DNA of 64,000 nt from Flocculibacter collagenilyticus (GTDB taxonomy: Bacteria > Pseudomonadota > Gammaproteobacteria > Enterobacterales > Alteromonadaceae), in NCBI RefSeq assembly GCF_016469335.1, contig NZ_CP059888.1, positions 1,240,001-1,304,000 of the forward strand, written 5' to 3'. A model generated the notes under the pieces. The model ran no database searches, was not told the origin of the DNA, and was given only the letters and a program-made list of their open reading frames with translations. Positions 24,818 through 34,108 of this stretch are shown here, piece after piece. The translations under genes and the position numbers were made by a program. Each line of letters opens with the position of its first letter. Position 1 is the stretch's first letter.

Positions 24818-25279
24818 TGGCCACGCTCGAAAATGCATTTGGGCTTTATGGCTATGCTTTACTCTCTTTGAATTGATATATACATAGAGATGATATTATC
24901 GTGGTAGAAAAGCTGAAATATAATCAATATAAATGTAAAGGCTACATTAATATTCGGTTATAGATAAATTGTATTCTATCTCATAGCAATGTTGCTTTCA
25001 GAAAGTGCAAAGATATGGATTTATGGCAAAATCAATATATCTCAATTATTAAAAATGTCTTGATATTAATTTATTGCTATTTGAGCGTGTGCGGTAAATT
25101 GAATGCGGCAACTCAGTAATATATTATTCCCTTTTATCATTGAAGGTTATCCGTGTGTTACAAATTAAAAGTACTTAAAGTTTTGCTGTTTTTAGTGCAT
25201 ACATAAAACACTATGTTGTCTTAGCTTGTATGAGTATTTATTTGAACATGTTAGAATTGAAATGTAATAGCTGAACAGA
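24818..25279 (+). other. AT-rich intergenic stretch without a recognisable gene
   Basis: This is the longest gap in the glycan locus (462 bases). It has stop codons in all frames and no convincing remnant of a protein. Near its right end TTGAAC (from 25251) is followed 17 bases later by TAATAG, a weak promoter-like pair very close to the next start. I see no clear terminator. Confidence 0.5.
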
Positions 25280-26227
25280 ATGGATAATTATTTTAAAGTG
25301 AATAATATTGTTTCAGAAACAATACCCTCTAATTCCAAGCGCCCTTTAATATCAGTATATATGCCAACTAGAAATCGAGTTGAGCTAATTACTAGAGCTA
25401 TAAATTCGGTACTTGCCCAGGATTATGAAAATTTTGAACTAATAATTGTTGATGATGCATCATCAGATAACACAGTGGAGTTCTTAAATTCATATTATGG
25501 AAAAAACAAGCGAATATCTGTTTATCAGCTTGATAAGCAAAGTGGGGCATGTAAAGCAAGAAACCTGGCAATAAAAATGGCGAAGGGGGAATTAATAACG
25601 GGAATTGATGATGATGATGAAATGCTTCCAAACCGCTTGTCTACGCTTTATAAGTTTTTTTCCAAGGATGTTTCGTTTGTTTGTTCAGCGTATTTTTGGG
25701 ACTATGGCCATAAATCAGTAGTTAAATTTCCTAGCAATAAAAATATTACACTTCATGATATGCTAAATGTAAATGAAGCGTCTAATCAGGTTTTAGTTGA
25801 GAAAGATAAAATATTATCTTTGGGAGGATTTGACGAAAAATTTGTAGCATTTCAAGACTATGATATGTGGGTGAGATTGGTTGAAAAATATGGCATTGCA
25901 AAAAGAGTGGCAACTCCAACTTATATTGTTCATGTGGGGCATTCAAAAGAGAGAATATCGGCATCTCCAAAAAAATTAACCGGACTGGCTCAATTTTTTG
26001 AAAAGCACAGAGCTAAAATGTCTTCCGAAAACCTGACGAATCAAGAGTTTCTTAAGATTAAAACAAGTAATCAAAAGCTAAGTTTTTCTAAGCTTATAAA
26101 GCAATTAGTCACTGGTGATAAAAGGCTTAAAGTTCAATATTATTTGTCGAGCAACCTTTCTTTCTTGGCTACATTACGTCAAAAGTATTTAAGACGTGGT
26201 GCGAAGCTAAAAAATAATGAAAAATAA
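25280..26227 (+). CDS. Glycosyltransferase, GT2 family
   Basis: A 315-residue GT-A fold transferase. The N-terminal domain contains ISVYMPTRNRVELITRAINS, then FELIIVDDASSDNT, and the metal-binding acidic cluster GIDDDDEMLPNRL at about residue 110, all classic for GT2. QDYDMWVRLVEKYG supplies the likely catalytic base region. The C-terminal 80 residues are basic. It starts a second cluster segment after the long gap. The donor and acceptor are unknown. Confidence 0.88.
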   Translation: MDNYFKVNNIVSETIPSNSKRPLISVYMPTRNRVELITRAINSVLAQDYENFELIIVDDASSDNTVEFLNSYYGKNKRISVYQLDKQSGACKARNLAIKMAKGELITGIDDDDEMLPNRLSTLYKFFSKDVSFVCSAYFWDYGHKSVVKFPSNKNITLHDMLNVNEASNQVLVEKDKILSLGGFDEKFVAFQDYDMWVRLVEKYGIAKRVATPTYIVHVGHSKERISASPKKLTGLAQFFEKHRAKMSSENLTNQEFLKIKTSNQKLSFSKLIKQLVTGDKRLKVQYYLSSNLSFLATLRQKYLRRGAKLKNNEK

Positions 26228-26251
26228 TTTCATTCAGATATAGGAAGGGCA

Positions 26252-27019
26252 ATGGAGTTTTTTGTTGAGCTATATAAGTTCTGGTTTACACCGCTAACTA
26301 TTTCTATCTATCTGCTTGTGTATTCATGCTTTTCTTCTATCTATCAAAAAAATATAGGCAGATCGGCGGTTTGTTTATATTTAGCTACAACGATATTACT
26401 TGTATTTTCTCTTCCTTATGTTCCAAATTTTATGATTGGATTAATAGAAAGTAAGCCTACAAAGTTGGTAAACGCCAATGCGCGTAGTTATAAATACGTC
26501 GTTGTGCTTGGCTGTGGTCATACTGATGATGAAAGTCTTCCGCTCACGAGTAAAATATCCAGTTGCTCGCTTCAAAGGCTTATTGAGGGAATAGTACAAT
26601 TTAATAAGGTTGAAGGTGGCGCATGGCTTGTTTTAACAGGAGGGAAGGGGGTTGGAAATGTCAATTATCATGCTGATGTACTAGCAGAGTTAGCTATTAG
26701 TTTAGGTGTATCTAACAAATCAATTATCAAGATACGAGAAGTCAAAAATACAAAAGATGAAGTTAAAATAATAAGTAAAATCATTAAATCGGAAACATTT
26801 TTGCTGGTAACTTCTGCTAGCCACATGCGTCGTGCAGTTCAATTTTTTATAGAGAGCGGAAGCTACAATGTTCTTGCTCACCCAACTGGATACTTTGTTA
26901 AGCGCCAAAAAAGTATAAATAAGTACTTTTACTTCACACCGTCATTAACTAATCTTTATAAATCCAATCGTGCTACCTACGAGCTGAGTGCATCATTATG
27001 GGAACAGGTAGCTAGATAA
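26252..27019 (+). CDS. YdcF/ElyC-like DUF218 membrane protein
   Basis: A 255-residue protein with two N-terminal membrane helices (residues about 10-30 and 38-65) and a DUF218 domain. Motifs seen are VVVLGCGHTDDES, LVLTGGKG, AISLGVSNKSII and TSASHMRRAVQFF, which match ElyC/SanA/YdcF proteins. ElyC influences undecaprenyl-phosphate metabolism and envelope assembly in E. coli. Its presence in this cluster suggests a role in lipid carrier use or glycan assembly, which is inference. The stop shares one base with the next start (TAATG). Confidence 0.82.
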   Translation: MEFFVELYKFWFTPLTISIYLLVYSCFSSIYQKNIGRSAVCLYLATTILLVFSLPYVPNFMIGLIESKPTKLVNANARSYKYVVVLGCGHTDDESLPLTSKISSCSLQRLIEGIVQFNKVEGGAWLVLTGGKGVGNVNYHADVLAELAISLGVSNKSIIKIREVKNTKDEVKIISKIIKSETFLLVTSASHMRRAVQFFIESGSYNVLAHPTGYFVKRQKSINKYFYFTPSLTNLYKSNRATYELSASLWEQVAR

Positions 27020-28284
27020 TGAGATTTAATGGCGTATTTAATAAAATTTGTATAATATATGCGACGGGTGCTTTTGGTGGTACTAGACTCTTATTTTCCA
27101 CACTTTTAACCTATTATTTTTCAAATGAGAACAGTACGAATATTGTTCTTTCAGATATATCTTTCGTTTTGGCAATAAATCTTTTTTTCACTATAGGTTT
27201 TTCTATGGTATTGCTTAAAGATATATCTTTAGCTCCGCAAGAAGCAAATGAAATAGAGAATAGATATAAAATAGAGAGTTTGGTGGGATTGCTCTCTGGT
27301 ATTTTTTTTATCACGTTAGCTTTTTCATTTGATGTAGTAGCGCATCCTATTTTATGTATTGCACTTTTAGTTAGTATTACCTTTTATCAGAACTTGAGAC
27401 ATAAACTACTAGCACTGAAGCTTTTTAGGAAACTGACAGTGGTCGAACTAGTAATAATGTTGCAGATCTGTTTGGGAGTGACATTGCTGACTTACATTGA
27501 GTTAATAGAAGCGGTTTATTTATTTCTCGTATTTATTACCCCATATTTGTTCATTTTCTTTGGAGCTATTATGACTTTCAGGTTGAAAGCGAAGATGAGC
27601 ATAAACTTTAGCAAGATTAAGGAGTCAATGTTCGTTGGCTTCTCAAATGGTTTATCTGGAGCGTTAAGTTGGCTGATACCTCCCTTGATTCTTCCATTTG
27701 TAGCAACATCTATGTCTTATGTAATGACAGCAACCACATTTTTGTTAGGAATGGTAATGTTAATACCAAGAGTTTTTGTGAACGCAAAGCTGCCTGAGTT
27801 TATAAAAGCAATAAATGCACCTGATGATTCTAGTTATAAAAAAATTTACACGTCGCTCAGAAGGGTAATGTTATTGATTTATTTACCACTTCTAGTATTC
27901 AGTAACTCATATTTTATGCTCTTAGATATGTCCGATGGTATTAATTTTACAGGAAGTGATTATTTGCTTGTTTCACTAATAATCACATTTGGTTATTTGA
28001 GCCAGTTTGCTCTTTTAGACACACTAACTTTAAATATGAGTGAGAGATCATCGATTGTTTTAAAATATAATTTCCTTTATTTCTTTTTCAGTAGCAGTCT
28101 GGTGTTTACGACTATTGCAATACTGGATACACATCAAAGTTTAGTAGTTTATTCAATTTATTCTTTGTTAATAATAATTGTTCTTGTCAGAAACTTTTTT
28201 TTAAGAAGATACTGTAAACTCTCACGATTAAATTTATATAATACTAATCTAACTAATTTCACAAGTGGTGGTCAAAAAGTATGA
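27019..28284 (+). CDS. Wzx-like flippase, second of three
   Basis: A 421-residue polytopic membrane protein with about 12 helices, resembling Wzx/MATE lipid-linked oligosaccharide flippases in topology and in the paired-helix pattern. The sequence is divergent, and I see no sharply diagnostic motif. Codon use is very AT-rich (many ATA and AGA), in keeping with the cluster. It overlaps the preceding gene by one base and the next by four (ATGA), so the three genes are translationally coupled. Confidence 0.72.
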   Translation: MRFNGVFNKICIIYATGAFGGTRLLFSTLLTYYFSNENSTNIVLSDISFVLAINLFFTIGFSMVLLKDISLAPQEANEIENRYKIESLVGLLSGIFFITLAFSFDVVAHPILCIALLVSITFYQNLRHKLLALKLFRKLTVVELVIMLQICLGVTLLTYIELIEAVYLFLVFITPYLFIFFGAIMTFRLKAKMSINFSKIKESMFVGFSNGLSGALSWLIPPLILPFVATSMSYVMTATTFLLGMVMLIPRVFVNAKLPEFIKAINAPDDSSYKKIYTSLRRVMLLIYLPLLVFSNSYFMLLDMSDGINFTGSDYLLVSLIITFGYLSQFALLDTLTLNMSERSSIVLKYNFLYFFFSSSLVFTTIAILDTHQSLVVYSIYSLLIIIVLVRNFFLRRYCKLSRLNLYNTNLTNFTSGGQKV

Positions 28285-29792
28285 AGGGGCTTTACCTAAA
28301 TAGTGACTATAGAAAACTATTTCGAACAGTGGAGTATTTTCAAGGTATTCATCAAGTGTTGGATGTGGAGCTCGATTCATCAAATAATCTCACAGTAGTT
28401 TATTCTGAAGAGGAATGGCCTGTAGAGCCTATAGTGTCAATTGAAAATGTAATAGGCGTTGTAGCAGGGTGGTTTATTTTCAATGGAAAAAGAAATGATC
28501 TTAGAGGGTTTATACAAGAGTATCAAATTAGCCCTGATAACGCGGTTAATAAAATATCAGCTGGTAGTTTTGTTATATTAATAAAAGATAGAGACATCAT
28601 TAAGTTATTTACAGATCCATTAGGAATTTCAGCACACTATAAGCATGATAGTCTCGATAAGCTAGTTATAGCGCCTTCTATTCAAGCCTTCAATGATATA
28701 GAAAAGAATATATTCTTTGATGGAATTCAAAAGAAGCATGGGTGCTTATTTGGTAACTTTACTGCTTTTAAGAATGTTGAGCGGCTAGAGCCTGGAGCTA
28801 TAATTATGAAGGATTCTATTAGAAAATATTATAGTGTTAACACTCATAAATATAGCAAACATAGCTGTATTTCTAACTTATCGGCTGAAATTAATGAACT
28901 TGCTAAGCATTGGAATACAGATGTTCGAGCTTTAGCCATAAGTGGAGGCTTAGATTCAAGGTTAATTTTAGCCTCTTCCAACTATAGTTTTGGTTACACA
29001 TATGGACCAGAGCACAGCGGTGATCGTCCTGTCGCTAGACACTTTAAAGCGGACTTTACTCATTATATAGAGTTTGATTATGACTATCCTCGTAAGGTTC
29101 AGCATGAAGATGATATTTGCGAAGAAATATTTTTTGGTTCGTCGAAGGCGGTATATAGGCTTTTGACTACCTACAAGTTTGCTAAAGAAAATAGCAATGG
29201 TGCATTTGCATTTTTTGATGGCTATGCGGGAGATACTTTACAACGAGGAGAGTTTATAAAATTTCAAGGATGGTTAGGTGAATTGTTTCGCATATTTCCC
29301 ATTCTTTATTCGCTTCCTTTAAGTGCTAAGTATATTTTATTCAAGAGATATTCTAAATTAAACAAGAAAGAAAAAGAAGTTTTATATAGTGACTTTCAAA
29401 ATAAAACAAAGGGATTGTCTCTTACTGATTATCAAAAGGTAACATATTACGAATTCGTATACGGTCGCGGTGCTAGATTAGCCGTTAATGGTGGAAATAT
29501 TATAGGTGGACAATTTTTTACTGTCATTCCTGTCTTTACCAAACTGAGTATTTTTGAACCCCTGTTACTCCAGTCACATGCAAAGGGAATTCAGTTTAAA
29601 TTAATAAATAAAATATGGAAAAATATACCGAGCAAATATAAATCAGTAAAAACTGAGACTGGTTTTAAACCTTCAACACCTCCATTTTTTATTCCTTTCA
29701 TCCATTTTTTCACTCGTGTGAAGCTCCACTTTCTGCCTGGAGATGGAAATTATTCGAAGCAATTAGAAAGCGCTCGTAGAAATAATACATAA
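28281..29792 (+). CDS. Asparagine-synthase-like amidotransferase without catalytic Cys2
   Basis: A 503-residue protein with the two-domain layout of AsnB-type enzymes. The N-terminal half resembles the Ntn glutaminase fold (VVAGWFIFNGKRNDLRGFIQ, FTDPLGISAHYK, RLEPGAIIMK) but begins MKGLYL and lacks the nucleophile Cys at position 2. The C-terminal synthetase domain has the ATP pyrophosphatase loop SGGLDSR at residues 221-227 and a GYAGDTLQRGE-like conserved block. AsnB homologues in O-antigen clusters (for example WbpS) amidate uronic acids, a possible role here given the neighbouring UDP-ManNAcA genes. The missing Cys suggests ammonia use or another chemistry. Confidence 0.8.
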   Translation: MKGLYLNSDYRKLFRTVEYFQGIHQVLDVELDSSNNLTVVYSEEEWPVEPIVSIENVIGVVAGWFIFNGKRNDLRGFIQEYQISPDNAVNKISAGSFVILIKDRDIIKLFTDPLGISAHYKHDSLDKLVIAPSIQAFNDIEKNIFFDGIQKKHGCLFGNFTAFKNVERLEPGAIIMKDSIRKYYSVNTHKYSKHSCISNLSAEINELAKHWNTDVRALAISGGLDSRLILASSNYSFGYTYGPEHSGDRPVARHFKADFTHYIEFDYDYPRKVQHEDDICEEIFFGSSKAVYRLLTTYKFAKENSNGAFAFFDGYAGDTLQRGEFIKFQGWLGELFRIFPILYSLPLSAKYILFKRYSKLNKKEKEVLYSDFQNKTKGLSLTDYQKVTYYEFVYGRGARLAVNGGNIIGGQFFTVIPVFTKLSIFEPLLLQSHAKGIQFKLINKIWKNIPSKYKSVKTETGFKPSTPPFFIPFIHFFTRVKLHFLPGDGNYSKQLESARRNNT

Positions 29793-29815
29793 TATAATTA
29801 AATTTTAAGCTACTA

Positions 29816-30859
29816 ATGAATGTATTAATATTAACAAATATGCCTGAAGATCCTTCCAAGCCTTATTTAGGTCAATTTGTTAGGGATCAATATAAGGAGC
29901 TTAAGGGCTCAAGGTTTTGTACAGTTGATTATTATTGTATGAAGGTAATGACTTCCAGAATTACAAGTAAATTCAAATATATAATTTTCTTCATGTCTTT
30001 TATTAAACATATAATTTTAAAAAGAAAGCGATATGATATTATTCATATACACTTTTTTTATCCGACAATTATTTTAGCGCTAACATATAAGCTATTTAGA
30101 AATACCAAGTGCAAATTAGTAGTTACTTTTCATGGTAGTGATATATATCACTACTCCCCCCCTTCGAAGGTTTATCGTTTAGCTACAAGGTTTATTGATT
30201 ATCCGATTTTTGTTAGTCGAGAACTAATGAAGAGGTTTTTTCAACCTGTAACAAACTACGCAATACTTAGTGCTGGAATCAGTAACGACTTTTATCAAAA
30301 GAGAACATTTGATAGAGACATCGACATCCTCTTTGTTGGCACGTTAGATAAAAATAAGGGCACAGATAGACTCATAAGCCTTTTAAAGCAGCTGAAAAAG
30401 CCAATGAAGGTTACAGTGGTGGGTTGCGGAGAGTATCATAGCGCCTTATCTAGCCTTAGAAGTGTACACGATGTAAAGCTATTGGGAAGTATGAAAAGCT
30501 CTGAGTTAGCAATTATTTATAGTAGAAGTAAAATACTTCTCAATTTAAGTAGGAATGAGTCATTCGGACTTGTTTTAACAGAAGCTATGGCAAGCGGATG
30601 TATTGTTATTGCAACTAGCACAGATGGAGCCAAAGCGCAGATTACTAATAATAGTGGTTTTATTATCGACTCTGAGAATTCAGAAAATGCTTTAATAAAC
30701 TCTGTCGAGAAAACAGTATTAAAAGCATTAGCTCTTAATGATACGCAAAGATTAAATATTAATAATAATGCGCTTAAGTTAAGCAAAATTCACTCTATTA
30801 AGAATGTGTCATCTGAAATTGAGAAGATTTATATTACATTAACGCACGGCGGAAGGTAG
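29816..30859 (+). CDS. Glycosyltransferase, GT4 family
   Basis: A 347-residue GT-B transferase. The N-terminal acceptor domain includes HIHFFYPTIILALTYKLF and VVTFHGSDIYHYSPPSK; the C-terminal donor domain includes ILFVGTLDKNKGTDRLISLL and the EX7E block NESFGLVLTEAMASGCIVIA. A 7-base C tract at 30156-30162 encodes the SPP of the HGSD loop. It lies between the asparagine-synthase-like gene and wzz. Substrate unknown. Confidence 0.88.
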   Translation: MNVLILTNMPEDPSKPYLGQFVRDQYKELKGSRFCTVDYYCMKVMTSRITSKFKYIIFFMSFIKHIILKRKRYDIIHIHFFYPTIILALTYKLFRNTKCKLVVTFHGSDIYHYSPPSKVYRLATRFIDYPIFVSRELMKRFFQPVTNYAILSAGISNDFYQKRTFDRDIDILFVGTLDKNKGTDRLISLLKQLKKPMKVTVVGCGEYHSALSSLRSVHDVKLLGSMKSSELAIIYSRSKILLNLSRNESFGLVLTEAMASGCIVIATSTDGAKAQITNNSGFIIDSENSENALINSVEKTVLKALALNDTQRLNINNNALKLSKIHSIKNVSSEIEKIYITLTHGGR

Positions 30860-30894
30860 TGTTAAATCCGCATTACAATTGTATCAATGCTTAG

Positions 30895-30937
30895 TTTTTT
30901 GCAAGTTAATTTTATTTAACTTTTTAAATGCAAAAAA
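30895..30937 (+). terminator. Nested AT-rich stem-loop before wzz
   Basis: Two inverted repeats are nested: outer TTTTTTGC with GCAAAAAA, and inner AAGTTAA with TTAACTT. It lies 36 bases after the preceding stop and about 36 bases before the wzz start. It could be a weak terminator or a structured leader for wzz. Confidence 0.35.
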
Positions 30938-30972
30938 AATTATATTAAAATGTTGTAACTATAGGAGTTCAA

Positions 30973-31917
30973 GTGGTTCATTCAACTGTAAAAGAGGTTG
31001 AGTTAGACGCTGTGTCTAGCCTAACTTTTTTTGTGCAAGGAATTCGAAAGTATAAATACTTTATTTTAGCTTTTTCAGTATTAACGATGATTGCGAGTGT
31101 CTTTTACGCAATTTCGTTGCCTAATATTTATCGAAGTGAGGCTCAATTAGTTCCAGTTACAAGCTCGAGTAACTCTGGTCTGTCGGGAATGTTAAATCAG
31201 CTTGGTGGTCTAGCCTCAGTAGCTGGAATCAGTTTAGATGGTGGAAAGGGAAAAGATACATATAGAATTGAGGAATCAATCAAATCTAGAGATTTTTTGA
31301 TTGATTTCATAAATAAACATAAGCTAAAACCATATTTATTTGCTACTAAAGAGTGGCAGCAAGAGTCGAATACATTAATTCTCGACCATGAAATCTATGA
31401 CAAAAATAACAATTGGATCCGTGATGTCAAATACCCTAAAAAGAAAACCCCTACAGATGAAGAGGCATATGAAAAATTCAGAGAAATTTTTAATGTAACC
31501 TATATTAGAAAGAAAAACTTGTTTAAGTTATCAATTGACTTTTACAGCCCTTTAATTGCACAGGAATGGTTGAGTGAATTGATTAAAGATTTCAATCATT
31601 ATAATAGAATTAACGAGTTAGCAGAAATTAACCGTAATTTAGATTTTCTTAAGAAGTATATAGAGACTACAGAATTAAAAGAAATTCAACAAACAGCATT
31701 TGCGCTTATAGAAGAACAAATGCGTGCTTTAATGCTTGCTAAGAGTAAGGCTGAGTATACATTAGAAACTATTCAATCAGCATATATTCCCGAAAAAAAG
31801 TACTCTCCTAGCAGGGCTTTGATTTGCATAGGCTTGTCAGTCTTAGGGTTTATTTTGGCCACCGTCACTTTTTTAATTGTTTATGGGCTTAGGCTGAGTA
31901 AACATAGTGTTAAATGA
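30973..31917 (+). CDS. wzz: Wzz-type chain length determinant
   Basis: A 314-residue inner-membrane co-polymerase that sets the modal length of a Wzy-made polymer. The N-terminal membrane helix (YFILAFSVLTMIASVFYAIS) is followed by NIYRSEAQLVPV and a periplasmic alpha/beta domain with a Gly-rich segment. A long helix comes next, then the typical PEKKYSPSRALICIGLSVLG proline-rich motif and second membrane helix. No tyrosine-kinase domain is attached. The GTG start is set by TAGGAG ending five bases upstream. It overlaps the polymerase gene by eleven bases, supporting a functional Wzz-Wzy pair. Confidence 0.92.
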   Translation: MVHSTVKEVELDAVSSLTFFVQGIRKYKYFILAFSVLTMIASVFYAISLPNIYRSEAQLVPVTSSSNSGLSGMLNQLGGLASVAGISLDGGKGKDTYRIEESIKSRDFLIDFINKHKLKPYLFATKEWQQESNTLILDHEIYDKNNNWIRDVKYPKKKTPTDEEAYEKFREIFNVTYIRKKNLFKLSIDFYSPLIAQEWLSELIKDFNHYNRINELAEINRNLDFLKKYIETTELKEIQQTAFALIEEQMRALMLAKSKAEYTLETIQSAYIPEKKYSPSRALICIGLSVLGFILATVTFLIVYGLRLSKHSVK

Positions 31918-33199
31918 ATTATTACTGATATTTATTATCAGTACAGCCAGTTTAATAGTTTGCATGTTCATCCTTAGAGATAGGCTTGGTTTTGTTTATT
32001 TCATTTCATGTTTTCTTTACATTACAATGTTTCTGTGGATCCCGCTTAGCTGGACTGCTAATACGTTGTTTGGATTAGAGCTTTCATCAGATGAAATTTA
32101 TATGCCTGGGCTTTGGTTAACATTATTATTTTTTAATTTGTATATCTTCTTAAGCCTATTTTTGACGCGAAATGTAAGGGCCTCAGAAATTCCGATATAC
32201 CCTCCAGATGTAAATAAGTTAGTGATGTTTATATCATTATTTGTATTTATTATGGCAACATTGGGCTATGTAGCAATTAATGGGATTAGTTTTAGTGCTG
32301 GTAACTATGGCGACCGATTAGCATCGAATGCAGGAAATGGCATTTTTATGATTTTTTTCTACTTGTTTATTCCTGCTGCTTTTGTGATTCTGCTCACATA
32401 TAGGACAAAAGGTGCATTAATTACAGCATCCGGAGTAGCTATTCTAGGTGGCGTTGCAGTATATTTTATTTTGGGGGGGTCAAGAAATGTATTAGCAGCA
32501 GCGCTATTGGGTACTATAATACTTGCTCAGAGATTAAAGTTAATATCTCTTAGTACTCTTTTTAGTATAGTTATTGCTTTGATATTTGTGATTAATTATC
32601 TTGCATTTGTAAGATATGGACAAGGGTTAGATGATAGTACACTTGAACTAGGTTTCCGCTATTTAATTGATAGCTTGTCTCCTTACGACTCTTTTAATAA
32701 CATAATCACTTTTTATAATGAAAGTGATGAAGAGTTTCTCGGGCTAAATAATATTGCAGCACAATTTTACGGTTTAGTGCCAAGAGTTCTTTGGCCGGAA
32801 AAACCAATCGTTCCGCTAACTAATGCATTGTATTATACCGATGTAATATTAGGTTCATCTAATGAGTCTATCATCATTTCTCCTACCCTAGTAGGAGGCT
32901 TTTATATGATGGCTGGCAGTATAGGGATGTTATTAGGGTTGATTTTTTTATTAGCATTTAGTTATGTTTTAGAAGTGTCAATTTTTTCTTCAAAGCCGTT
33001 CCCAATTTTAATCTGTTACACATTACTTCCGTATTCATTTTTTATGATGCGAGAGTCTTTAGAATTATTCATTTATAAAGTTATAATAACCCTTTTTACA
33101 TTCACATTTGTTTGGTCGATTACCGTTGTTTTTCAAAGTATAAAAGAGAATATGTATTTAAGTGGTGGTAGTACTGGAAAGGTTAAAGTCAGCTCTTAG
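31907..33199 (+). CDS. Wzy-like oligosaccharide repeat-unit polymerase
   Basis: A 430-residue protein with about 12 membrane helices, resembling the oligosaccharide repeat unit polymerase group. Typical features are the large periplasmic loop in the C-terminal half (QFYGLVPRVLWPEKPIVPLT), which has the conserved WP-KP pattern of these polymerases, and ISPTLVGGFYMMAGSIGMLLG. It overlaps wzz by eleven bases. A G7 tract at 32473-32479 encodes a conserved-looking GGSRN. Polymerase activity is inferred from topology and the wzz partner. Confidence 0.8.
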   Translation: MLNELLLIFIISTASLIVCMFILRDRLGFVYFISCFLYITMFLWIPLSWTANTLFGLELSSDEIYMPGLWLTLLFFNLYIFLSLFLTRNVRASEIPIYPPDVNKLVMFISLFVFIMATLGYVAINGISFSAGNYGDRLASNAGNGIFMIFFYLFIPAAFVILLTYRTKGALITASGVAILGGVAVYFILGGSRNVLAAALLGTIILAQRLKLISLSTLFSIVIALIFVINYLAFVRYGQGLDDSTLELGFRYLIDSLSPYDSFNNIITFYNESDEEFLGLNNIAAQFYGLVPRVLWPEKPIVPLTNALYYTDVILGSSNESIIISPTLVGGFYMMAGSIGMLLGLIFLLAFSYVLEVSIFSSKPFPILICYTLLPYSFFMMRESLELFIYKVIITLFTFTFVWSITVVFQSIKENMYLSGGSTGKVKVSS

Positions 33200-33252
33200 G
33201 TTACTAGGTGTTGTCAATTTGCCAATGTATTTAATTTTTAAGTAAGAAAGAT

Positions 33253-34002
33253 ATGTCGGAAAGTAAAAGTGTAACTGCTCTAAATGAAGTTGTTACGGTT
33301 GAAGTTTTGGGAGTTCCTATTCATTGTTTTGATTCAATAGAAACTATGTTATCTACTATTCTTTGCGAAGCGGGAGTAGTTCAGCCTGGTTTTGCTATTG
33401 CGATTAACCCAGAGAAAATAATCAAATCAAATGAAAGTATTGAAGTAAAAAATATCTTATTATCAGGAACAATCCGTTATGCTGATGGTATTGGTGTTGT
33501 AAAAGCTCTTCAAAAGAAGACAAGGAAAAAGTTAGATAGAATCCCTGGTGTTGAATTGTGGGAGTCACTGTTATCTAATACTGCTCCTTATAGAACAAGA
33601 GTTTATATTCTTGGTGCAGAAAAGCACGTTTCTGAGTTGGTTTGCACGAAATTAAAGTCGAGAGGAGTTAATGTAGTAGGTAGTCACAGTGGTTATTTTT
33701 CTGATGAAGATGCTCTGATAAATGAAATTAAGAACTCAAAAGCTAAGATAATTACTGTAGCTCTAGGCTCTCCAAGACAAGAGATATTTATACAAAAGTG
33801 TCGTGAGCAGTATCCAGATGCATTTTATATGGGGGTTGGAGGAACATACGATGTATATGTAGGGAATGTTAAAAGAGCTCCCAAAGCATGGAGAAAAGCA
33901 AACTTAGAGTGGTTGTATAGGGTGTTGTCTCAACCTTCAAGGTGGAAAAGGCAAGTTCCATTGTTAAAATTCTTAATGAGATATCTATTCAATCGTCTAT
34001 AA
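33253..34002 (+). CDS. WecG/TagA/CpsF-family glycosyltransferase (likely ManNAcA transferase)
   Basis: A 249-residue GT26 family enzyme. The motifs AINPEKIIKSNES, RYADGIGVVKALQ, RIPGVELWESLL, VALGSPRQEIFI, MGVGGTYDVYVGNVKRAPKAW and NLEWLYRVLSQPSRWKRQ are all diagnostic of WecG/TagA. In ECA synthesis WecG adds ManNAcA to GlcNAc-PP-undecaprenol. Because wecB and wecC, which make UDP-ManNAcA, follow directly, a WecG-like role is the best guess. It begins 53 bases after the polymerase gene. Confidence 0.88.
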   Translation: MSESKSVTALNEVVTVEVLGVPIHCFDSIETMLSTILCEAGVVQPGFAIAINPEKIIKSNESIEVKNILLSGTIRYADGIGVVKALQKKTRKKLDRIPGVELWESLLSNTAPYRTRVYILGAEKHVSELVCTKLKSRGVNVVGSHSGYFSDEDALINEIKNSKAKIITVALGSPRQEIFIQKCREQYPDAFYMGVGGTYDVYVGNVKRAPKAWRKANLEWLYRVLSQPSRWKRQVPLLKFLMRYLFNRL

Positions 34003-34108
34003 TGCAAGCCAAAGTTTTTCTTTTGATTAAAACTCCTCAACACCGTAAAGGAATATCAGGCAAACAATCTGGTTTGTGGAGCAATATAAGGTTTAAGTAA
34101 TTCTCTAA

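Noticed and set aside
24818-25279. Gap in the glycan locus as a pseudogene or insertion sequence remnant
   Set aside because: No readable protein fragment, terminal inverted repeats or target duplication was seen.
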